From contig CAMLXE010000001.1 in the NCBI GenBank assembly GCA_946490455.1, positions 1 through 38,098 on the forward strand: a stretch of 38,098 bases of DNA, in the 5' to 3' direction. Positions 32,143 through 38,098 of the stretch are shown piece by piece. Each line of letters opens with the position of its first letter. The stretch's first letter is position 1. The translations under genes were made by a program, and so were the position numbers. A model generated the notes under the pieces. It made no database searches, was not told where the DNA came from, and saw only the letters and a program-made list of their open reading frames with translations. This DNA comes from an uncultured Desulfovibrio sp. Lineage in GTDB: Bacteria; Desulfobacterota; Desulfovibrionia; Desulfovibrionales; Desulfovibrionaceae.

Positions 32143-35100
32143 TCATTCCGATGGTTTGGTACGCCGTGAAAACAGGCGGGTCACAACAACAAAGAACACG
32201 GGAATAAAGAAGATGCCAAGAGCGGTAGCCGAGAAAGTTCCTCCCATGACGCCAGTCCCGATGGCATTCTGTCCACCGGATCCGGCACCCGTGCTGATTG
32301 CCAGAGGCAGGACACCGAGCAGAAAGGCCAGCGAGGTCATGAGAATGGGGCGCAGTCTCAGGCGTGCAGCTTCAACGGTAGCTTCCAGAAGACCATGTCC
32401 CTTTTCATGGAGATCCTTGGCAAATTCCACAATCAGAATGGCGTTCTTGGCAGACAGGCCAATGATGGCAAGCAGACCTACCTGGAAAAAGACATCATTG
32501 GACATGCCCCGGAGGCCTGATGCTCCCAAGGCTCCAAGGATACCCAGCGGAACTACCAGAATGACGGCAAAGGGAACGCTCCAGCTTTCGTACAGCGCTG
32601 CCAGACTCAAGAATACGACAAGAATGGACAGTGCGTACAGATAGGGAGCCTGTGATCCTGTCAGACGCTCCTGGAAGGACATGCCTGTCCATTCATAGCC
32701 AATCCCTTCGGGAAGCTGTGCTGCCAGACGTTCCATTTCCTGCATGGCTGTGCCTGAGCTGACTCCGGGAGCAGCCGACCCCTGAATGAAAATGGAGGAA
32801 AAGCCGTTATAGCGTTCAAGCTGCATGGGACCAAATGTCCATTCGGCCGTGCCGAAGGCGGAAAAGGGAACCATGTCGCCATCCTTATTCCGGAAGAACC
32901 AGCGGTTGAAATCTTCTGGTGCCATGCGGAAAGGTGCATCAGCCTGAACATAGACACGTTTGACGCGGTTACGATCCACAAAGTCATTGACGTAATTGCC
33001 ACCCCATGCCGTGGACAGGTCATCATTGATGTCCTCAAGGTCCAGTCCGAAGGCGCTTGCCTTGCGGTCATCCAGGTTGATCTGGAGCTGGGGCGTATCT
33101 TCAAGCGCGTTGGCTCTGACATTCCAGAGAAGGGGACTCTGATCTGCAAGTTCGAGAAACTGATCTCGTGCCGCAAGTAACGCTTCGTGTCCGAGTCCCA
33201 CATAATCCTGCAACTGCAGGGCAAGCCCCGAGGAGCTCCCCATTCCCCTGATGGCTGGAGGAGCCGATACAAAGATTTCTGCACCCCGAATGGAAGAAAA
33301 GGCCTGCTGTGCACGTCTGATAACCGCCTGAACATGCTGATCCGGGCGAGTCCGTTCGCTCCAGTCAAGCAGACGAATATTGGCCTGTGCCGTACTCTGG
33401 CCCCGGTTACTGCCTCCACCATGACCAATGGTCATCATGAGTCCCTGAACAGTATCCTTTTCTTCTTCCAGAAAATATCTTTCTACCTGTTCGGCTATCT
33501 TGATGGTTTCCGCTTCTGTGGCGCCGGCAGGAAGGCGGATCTGGACATTCATGACCCCCTGATCCTCTTCGGGAAGGAAGGATGTCGGCATCTTCTGGAA
33601 CAGCCAGACCAGCCCGACACCAAGAATCAGATAAATGAGCATGATTCGACCGGTCCGACGAACCAGCCGGGAAACAAGTCCCTGATAACCGGACTGTGCC
33701 TTTTCAAAGGTCCGGTTGAACCAGCCAAAGAATCCGTTCTGGGAGAGTTCCTGATTTTCGTGTCGGAGAATTGTGGCACACAATGCCGGAGTGAGTACAA
33801 TGGCAATGAGTACCGACAGAACCATTGAGGATACAATGGTGATTGAAAATTGCCGATAGATGGCTCCTGTTGCTCCTCCGAAAAAGGCCATGGGAACAAA
33901 GACGGCGGACAGAACAACCGCAATGCCAATCAGGGCGCCGGTGATCTGCTCCATGGATCGAATGGTGGCTTCTTTGGGTGGCAGATGCTCCTCGCGCATG
34001 ACGCGTTCCACATTTTCCACCACAACGATGGCATCATCTACAAGCAGACCGATAGCCAGGACCAGGCCGAACATGGTCAGAGTGTTGATGGAGAACCCAA
34101 AAGCCGCCATGACACCAAAGGTTCCCAGCAGAACAATGGGCACGGCAATGGTGGGAATGAGCGTTGCCCTGAAGTTCTGAAGAAAAAGGTACATGACCAC
34201 GAAGACAAGGGCGATGGCTTCCAGAAGGGTTTTGACCACCTCTTCAATGGAAATGCGGACAAAGGGAACCGTATCGTAGGGAGAGACAACCTTGATGCCT
34301 GCCGGGAAGCGGGGTTCCATTCGTTCCAGAAAGGCCGCGACCCGTTCGGCCGTCTGAAGCGCATTGGCTCCACTGGCCAGCTGAATGCCAATGCCTGCGG
34401 CCGGTTGGCCGTTATATCGAGCAGAAGTGGTATAGTTTTCCTGGCCTATCTCGACTCGAGCCACATCACGCAGAAAGACAGAGGAACCATCCTGGTTCAC
34501 TCTGAGCAGAATATTTTCAAACTGCTCAGGAGTATTCAGTTTCTGTCGTGCGTTGACTGTAACGTTAAGCTGTTGGCCGTCTACTATGGGACTTGCACCG
34601 ATCTGTCCCACAGAGAGCTGTACGTTCTGGGCAGAAATGGCATCCACCACATCCTGTGGGGTCAGCTTGTAGGAATACAGTTTGGCCGGATCAAGCCAGA
34701 TGCGCATGGCATATTGTGCACCATAAAGTGAAACGGCGCCTACACCATTAATACGGCTCAGAGGGTCCTGTATGGTTGATGCCACAAAGTCTGCAAGATC
34801 AACCGCACTCATGGAGCCGTCTTCGGAAACAAAGGCAAACATCTGGAGAAAGGTGTCCGAGACCTTGTTTACGGTTACCCCCTGACGCTTGACTTCGTCT
34901 GGAAGTGAAGGTGTGGCCAGCTGTAGCTTGTTCTGAACCTGAACCTGTGCCGTATCGGGATTGACGGAGGAGTCAAAGGTCAGCCGCATGGTCATGCGAC
35001 CGGCAGAACTGCTCCCTGAAGTCATATAAAGGAGTCCGTCGATACCATTGAGCTTCTGTTCTATGATCTGAGTTACCGTATCTTCCAGAGTCTGTGCAGA

Positions 35101-35256
35101 AGCACCTGGGTATTCAACCTGGAGACTGACGACTGGTGGGGCGATACTCGGGTACTGGGAAACGGGAAGCCTGAGAATGGAAATTGCTCCGGCCAGCATG
35201 ATCAGAATGGCTATGACCCAGGCAAATACAGGACGGTTAATGAAAAAACGTGCCAT
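32143..35256 (-). CDS. AcrB-type RND multidrug efflux permease
   Basis: The 1037-residue inner-membrane proton/drug antiporter of the HAE1 RND family matches AcrB in length and layout: 12 membrane helices with two large periplasmic loops. The start is typical (MARFFINRPVFAWVIAI). The proton-relay Asp407-Asp408 lies in GLLVDDAIVVVENVE, and the partner Lys lies in IGLSAKNAILIVEFAKDL. The periplasmic segments GVGAVSLYGAQYAMRIW and PSLPDEVKRQGV are HAE1-like rather than heavy-metal type. GGGAG sits 7-8 nt before the ATG. No membrane-fusion protein or TolC-like gene lies on either side within the window, unlike the usual acrA-acrB arrangement, so partners must be encoded elsewhere or were lost. 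Upstream is 527 nt without a recognisable gene. Confidence 0.96.
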   Translation of the reverse strand: MARFFINRPVFAWVIAILIMLAGAISILRLPVSQYPSIAPPVVSLQVEYPGASAQTLEDTVTQIIEQKLNGIDGLLYMTSGSSSAGRMTMRLTFDSSVNPDTAQVQVQNKLQLATPSLPDEVKRQGVTVNKVSDTFLQMFAFVSEDGSMSAVDLADFVASTIQDPLSRINGVGAVSLYGAQYAMRIWLDPAKLYSYKLTPQDVVDAISAQNVQLSVGQIGASPIVDGQQLNVTVNARQKLNTPEQFENILLRVNQDGSSVFLRDVARVEIGQENYTTSARYNGQPAAGIGIQLASGANALQTAERVAAFLERMEPRFPAGIKVVSPYDTVPFVRISIEEVVKTLLEAIALVFVVMYLFLQNFRATLIPTIAVPIVLLGTFGVMAAFGFSINTLTMFGLVLAIGLLVDDAIVVVENVERVMREEHLPPKEATIRSMEQITGALIGIAVVLSAVFVPMAFFGGATGAIYRQFSITIVSSMVLSVLIAIVLTPALCATILRHENQELSQNGFFGWFNRTFEKAQSGYQGLVSRLVRRTGRIMLIYLILGVGLVWLFQKMPTSFLPEEDQGVMNVQIRLPAGATEAETIKIAEQVERYFLEEEKDTVQGLMMTIGHGGGSNRGQSTAQANIRLLDWSERTRPDQHVQAVIRRAQQAFSSIRGAEIFVSAPPAIRGMGSSSGLALQLQDYVGLGHEALLAARDQFLELADQSPLLWNVRANALEDTPQLQINLDDRKASAFGLDLEDINDDLSTAWGGNYVNDFVDRNRVKRVYVQADAPFRMAPEDFNRWFFRNKDGDMVPFSAFGTAEWTFGPMQLERYNGFSSIFIQGSAAPGVSSGTAMQEMERLAAQLPEGIGYEWTGMSFQERLTGSQAPYLYALSILVVFLSLAALYESWSVPFAVILVVPLGILGALGASGLRGMSNDVFFQVGLLAIIGLSAKNAILIVEFAKDLHEKGHGLLEATVEAARLRLRPILMTSLAFLLGVLPLAISTGAGSGGQNAIGTGVMGGTFSATALGIFFIPVFFVVVTRLFSRRTKPSE

Positions 35257-35783
35257 CGCCAGCTCCCGAATTTATGGATACCTTAGAATTCATCTGCAAT
35301 ATGTCGTCCCGTTCTGAAAGGAGAGCTGTACCGTCCGGGGAGGGTTAACCCGATAGTGCCAGAGAGCTGAACGTGGCGGAAAATGCTGTGCCTCGCAGTT
35401 GTCTTGCCCTTTGCAGGGCTGCTCTGGAAACTGTTTTTCTTCCGGTTGCCCAGTGAATAGAATTCACCTGACGTTACACCAGACAACGTAAAGGAAATGT
35501 TAAGAGAAGATGTGGTGACTTGTCCATATCACCAGACTGGTTTTTATGGCGCTCTGTCTGCTGTTCAAGGGGGGGGATATCTGTTCCGAGATGGCAAAGG
35601 CCTGTTCTGTTGCGGCCCAGATCAGGCTTGCAATCTGAGAAACAGCAGGTCGTGGACTTGTCTTTCTGTATTTGTGGCAGACGATTCTATGGGGTGATAG
35701 AGAGGTGTCAGTCGGACATTTTTGTCAGAAGCAGAAACAGTCGTTTTCCTGCAGTAACCTGATTGCCACGTCGGAAGGGGCTC
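35257..35783. other. Intergenic stretch between the RND pump and the deoxyribosyltransferase-like gene
   Basis: It should hold the leftward promoter of the pump gene. No adaptor protein or TetR-type regulator gene is present. A short leftward frame at about 35573-35652 resembles the signalling tip of a chemotaxis receptor and may be a decayed fragment. Confidence 0.45.
35573..35652 (-). pseudogene. Possible remnant of a methyl-accepting chemotaxis protein
   Basis: One leftward frame reads RPAVSQIASLIWAATEQAFA followed by ISEQI. This resembles the heptad-rich C-terminal part of chemotaxis receptor signalling domains (SQIASxIxxATEQxAxxISEQI). The resemblance fades on both sides, and no start codon or ribosome site fits. 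It is about 25 residues long, so chance cannot be excluded. Confidence 0.22.
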
Positions 35784-36212
35784 TCAATGAGGCGCAATCA
35801 GTTGCAATGCCTCGAGGACTTCGTCCACTGAAGAAACAAGCTGAGTGCAGCTTCCTTCTATCATGGCATTTATTCGAGAATGGTCTGTGTCCCCGCCCCG
35901 ACGGAAATCTGTTCGGATGCCGATTATGGGGATGGAACGGGCAAAGGCATATCCGATTTCCCATGCCGTACCGTCATCAACCTGTGCGCCGTCAAGGAGC
36001 GCAACGACAACATCACAGCTTTCCAGTGCGGTTCTGTCTGCTTCCATGATCCGGCGAGGAGCCTCTTTACCCCAGTGTTTTACATCTTCCTGTGAAAAGA
36101 GTTCAAACGGCCAGATGACCTCATATTCTGCCGCTTGCAGCCTCACCCTGAATGCCCTGTGCCACTGTTGTTCTGCTTCAGTAAAGAGCGGCCCAGCCTG
36201 ATAGATACGCAT
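35784..36212 (-). CDS. Nucleoside 2-deoxyribosyltransferase-like protein
   Basis: The 142-residue protein of the nucleoside 2-deoxyribosyltransferase fold begins MRIYQAGPLFTEAE, the family's first strand and substrate loop. It continues with SCDVVVALLDGAQVDDGTAWEIGYA, where Asp74 and the nucleophile Glu85 are in place, and NAMIEGS near the C terminus. Such enzymes swap bases between 2'-deoxynucleosides in purine/pyrimidine salvage. Related proteins can be hydrolases on modified nucleotides, so the exact reaction is open. GAGG lies 6-7 nt before the ATG. It is a single-gene unit just outside the island border. Confidence 0.9.
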   Translation of the reverse strand: MRIYQAGPLFTEAEQQWHRAFRVRLQAAEYEVIWPFELFSQEDVKHWGKEAPRRIMEADRTALESCDVVVALLDGAQVDDGTAWEIGYAFARSIPIIGIRTDFRRGGDTDHSRINAMIEGSCTQLVSSVDEVLEALQLIAPH

Positions 36213-36477
36213 TGTGTACCTCGGAGTATGTATCTGGAAAAATATGCATCCTGATGGACAGGTTTTGGGATTTCCTTTCTGTTTTGATCTTTAAGCTGGG
36301 GATCGAGGTGGGGTCAAGGCTGGTGGACTAATACAGGAGAATATAGGTAATTCTATTAGCAAGTTACCGATAGCAATACGGGTGTAAGGAGAAATTGGGA
36401 GTGTAGTTCTGACTGGTGCAGGGGATGATTTCTTTGGAGGCAAGGCGGGAATTTGTTGTTTGAAAAGAAAGAGCAAT
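36213..36477. other. Gap between the deoxyribosyltransferase-like gene and the tRNA terminator
   Basis: It holds the leftward promoter of the deoxyribosyltransferase-like gene and a rightward decayed crotonase-like frame (36295-36462). Confidence 0.4.
36295..36462 (+). pseudogene. Decayed crotonase (enoyl-CoA hydratase)-like fragment
   Basis: One rightward frame reads AGDRGGVKAGGLIQENIGNS, continues to a TAA at about 36385, and resumes as GEIGSVVLTGAGDDFFGGKA. The second part fits the crotonase segment that precedes the oxyanion loop (VVLTGAGxxFxxGAD). There is no start codon or ribosome site, the frame has an internal stop, and nothing of the active-site block follows. It is unlike the intact crotonase at 5991-6758 in detail. 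It probably records an old gene disrupted at this integration hot spot. Confidence 0.35.
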
Positions 36478-36510
36478 AAAAAAGGAACCGTTACTTCAGT
36501 AACGGTTCCT
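36478..36510 (-). terminator. Intrinsic terminator downstream of the tRNA-Ala fragment
   Basis: A perfect 12-bp stem (AGGAACCGTTAC / GTAACGGTTCCT, TTCA loop) is followed leftward by six T residues. It lies 9 nt past the CCA end of the tRNA fragment, where the original tRNA gene's terminator would be. Confidence 0.93.
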
Positions 36511-36518
36511 GAAATATG

Positions 36519-36565
36519 TGGTGGAGATGGACAGAATTGAACTGACGACCTCTTGAATGCCATTC
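36519..36565 (-). tRNA. 3' fragment of tRNA-Ala(GGC), attachment site of the island
   Basis: Reading leftward, the sequence begins within the anticodon stem and continues through a loop with anticodon GGC (36561-36559), the 3' anticodon arm TCAAG, the variable region AGGTC, and a T arm with loop TTCAATT. It ends with acceptor arm CATCTCC and an encoded ACCA (end at 36519). The D arm and 5' acceptor are missing, and similarity stops at 36565. The T stem has one T-T mismatch, so the copy is either slightly decayed or recombined. It is a truncated, non-functional copy marking the border of an element whose integrase is adjacent. Confidence 0.85.
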
Positions 36566-36736
36566 CCTCTTTTCGTCTCTTTTTCCATACCGCCTTGTTT
36601 TGTTTTATATATAATTTCAACATATTACACAATAAGATTTTTCATAACAAATTTACCTTGGATTTGAAAAACTGGCACAAAACTGGCACAACTCTTCTAT
36701 CTTGGGAACTTGATTAGGGCAAGAGGTTTTAGAAGC
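36566..36736. other. AT-rich leader between attachment site and integrase gene
   Basis: This contains TATAAT at 36610-36615 without a good -35, and a tandem 11-bp repeat at 36669-36690. Base composition is clearly more AT-rich than the chromosome to the left. Confidence 0.5.
36669..36690 (+). repeat. Tandem 11-bp repeat upstream of the integrase gene
   Basis: Two perfect direct copies of AAACTGGCACA lie between the attachment site and the integrase start. They could be arm-type binding sites for the recombinase or an operator for its gene. Confidence 0.7.
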
Positions 36737-37909
36737 ATGAGCAAAGATGAAACCTGGATACGACTCGAAAAAGGTATCCGGTGTAAAAAGCATCCGACCA
36801 GAAAACACGGTGTCAAACCGGACGCCTACTTTGTTCTCCGTTTTGCCGTAGATGGAAAAATGTATCAGGAAGCTCTCGGTTGGGCCTCGGAAGGAATCAC
36901 TCTGGCTAAAGCCCGGGTGGAACTGGCTCGACTGAAAGAAGCTAAACGCCTCGGAGAAGGCCCCAGATCCTTACGGGAACGAAGGGATATCGCTGAAGCG
37001 GAAAGAAAGGCCAAAGAAGAAGAGGAACTTCAAAGGCAACGGAACCAGATTATTTTTTCTGATTTCTGGGCCAATACCTATCTTCCCTCTCAGCTCCATA
37101 AAGCCGACTCCAGTATGGTATCAGAAAAGGCACTCTGGAAAAACTGGATCAAACCGGCTATTGGCCATATCCCGATTGCCAAACTCACGGAGGATGATCT
37201 CGAAAGTCTAAAATACAAAATGATCCAAAAGGGAAAAGCACCGGCGACCATCAAATACGCGATGGCCGTCATTTCTCAGGTATGGACGAAAGCAATGGAT
37301 AAAGGAATCGTCAGTACTCCTTCTCCCACTCAAAAAGTCATACTCCCCAAAAGAGACAATCGAAGGCAACGGTATCTCAGCAAAGAAGAAGCCCATGAAC
37401 TGCTGAACAGACTGAAAGATCGAAGCCCCACGATACATGACATGGCTATCGTGTCTATGGAGTGTGGGTTACGATTTGGTGAGATTACGGCGCTGACTTG
37501 GGCTGATTGCGACTTTGAAAAACGTCAGCTGTTTATCCGGGACCCCAAAGCCAAGGCCAACAGATTTGCGTTTATGACAAGGAACGTCTACAGCGTACTC
37601 TCAAAGCGGTATGAGAACAGAACCGGAAACCTTATTTTTCCTGATGAAAATGGCAACAGGATGGCTAAACCTTCACATACCTTCAAACGTATAGCCGATG
37701 AACTGTTCAATAAAAACATATCCGATCCAAGACTGAGGGTATGTTTTCATAGTCTTAGACATACCTTTGCTTCATGGCTTGTCGGTGGTGGAGTAAGTCT
37801 TTATGAAGTCAAAGAACTCATGGGCCATGCCAGTATTGTCATGACTCAACGCTATAGTCATCTCTCTCCTGAAGGATTACGCGTAGCCATCAAAATATTG
37901 GAGGAATAA
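36737..37909 (+). CDS. Tyrosine recombinase (phage/island integrase)
   Basis: The 390-residue site-specific integrase of the P4/phage type probably inserts the element into tRNA-Ala. The N-terminal part (1-90) has the DUF4102-like arm-binding look (YFVLRFAVDGK...EALGWASEGITLAKAR). A helical linker rich in Lys/Glu (80-105), a SAM-like core-binding domain (about 107-195) and the catalytic domain (about 213-385) follow. The catalytic residues are Arg246 (CGLRFGE), a probable Lys near 273, His338 and Arg341 (HSLRH), His364 (LMGHAS) and nucleophile Tyr373 (QRYSHL), so it looks active. ATG 36737 has AGAGG 11 nt upstream; a TTG at 36710 has no site. No excisionase is visible before the window ends. 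Confidence 0.95.
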   Translation: MSKDETWIRLEKGIRCKKHPTRKHGVKPDAYFVLRFAVDGKMYQEALGWASEGITLAKARVELARLKEAKRLGEGPRSLRERRDIAEAERKAKEEEELQRQRNQIIFSDFWANTYLPSQLHKADSSMVSEKALWKNWIKPAIGHIPIAKLTEDDLESLKYKMIQKGKAPATIKYAMAVISQVWTKAMDKGIVSTPSPTQKVILPKRDNRRQRYLSKEEAHELLNRLKDRSPTIHDMAIVSMECGLRFGEITALTWADCDFEKRQLFIRDPKAKANRFAFMTRNVYSVLSKRYENRTGNLIFPDENGNRMAKPSHTFKRIADELFNKNISDPRLRVCFHSLRHTFASWLVGGGVSLYEVKELMGHASIVMTQRYSHLSPEGLRVAIKILEE

Positions 37910-37973
37910 GTTATAACGAGTCCTTGCTGAATATACGAAGCTGTCAACACACCTGAATTTTATTACTACAACA

Positions 37974-38007
37974 ACGAGGCATGGAAATACCATAGCCTCG
38001 TTTTTTT
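37974..38007 (+). terminator. Intrinsic terminator of the integrase gene
   Basis: Stem ACGAGGC / GCCTCGT with an inner TGG/CCA pairing, followed by seven T residues, about 65 nt after the integrase stop codon. The remaining bases to 38098 are AT-rich and show no feature. Confidence 0.9.
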
Positions 38008-38098
38008 ATCCGTCCTCTTAGCAGAGGATATAAGTTTATAAAATAATTCGGACAGGATATTATGTAATCAAAACGATCATTTTCCACAATCATACATT

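Noticed and set aside
36291..36632. 113-codon leftward frame across the tRNA fragment
   Set aside because: It translates the tRNA fragment and its terminator, and its C-terminal half is antisense to the crotonase-like remnant.
1..38098. CRISPR arrays, insertion sequences with terminal repeats, rRNA genes
   Set aside because: I saw no regularly spaced repeats, no transposase with flanking inverted repeats and no rRNA sequence.

Overview
The window looks like chromosome of a Desulfovibrionaceae-type sulfate reducer (Deltaproteobacteria / Desulfobacterota), perhaps gut-associated. Three things suggest this: the gene order guaB-guaA-tatB-tatC-hisB-lipoprotein-hisA, which I recall from Desulfovibrio; Gram-negative envelope genes (lpxK, an RND pump); and a PEB1-like acidic amino acid ABC transporter. 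This is inferred from protein content and synteny only; no 16S gene is present.

Layout. 1-2030: the 3' part of fusA (EF-G) and its terminator. 2135-5629: three leftward genes, namely a secreted alpha/beta-hydrolase-like protein that has lost its catalytic residues, ribF, and a membrane-anchored DsbA-like thiol oxidoreductase. 5991-11704: a leftward acyl-CoA block with crotonase, 3-hydroxybutyryl-CoA dehydrogenase, a MaoC (R)-hydratase, a fused CoA-transferase and a GntP-family permease. Together these could take up, activate and oxidise either enantiomer of 3-hydroxybutyrate. 11705-12734: a long stretch of about 1 kb with two possible tiny coupled ORFs. 12735-16345: lpxK and rnr, translationally coupled. 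16233-18190: uspA and cardiolipin synthase on the opposite strand; cls overlaps rnr tail to tail.

18495-25262 is a compact rightward run, guaB, guaA, tatB, tatC, hisB, a lipoprotein and hisA, joined by very short gaps or start/stop overlaps. TatC carries an unusual acidic, Ser-rich N-terminal extension of about 200 residues. 25444-27444 encodes a membrane sensor with a SpoIIE/RsbU phosphatase domain. 27861-31042 (leftward) is a PEB1-type Asp/Glu ABC importer: ATPase, binding protein, two permeases, with a strong intercistronic hairpin after the binding protein. 31043-32142 is mostly non-coding. 32143-35256 is an AcrB-type RND pump with no adaptor or outer-membrane partner beside it. 35784-36212 is a nucleoside 2-deoxyribosyltransferase-like protein.

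The right end is a genomic-island border. A 47-nt 3' fragment of a tRNA-Ala(GGC) gene, still followed by an intrinsic terminator, sits beside a tyrosine recombinase gene. The orientation implies that the island runs rightward out of the window and that the intact tRNA-Ala lies at its far end. Just outside the border is a decayed crotonase-like fragment.

I did not find a wholly new multi-gene system. The best leads are the stereo-inverting 3-hydroxybutyrate route, the pseudo-hydrolase, the extended TatC, the island border and several unexplained intergenic stretches.
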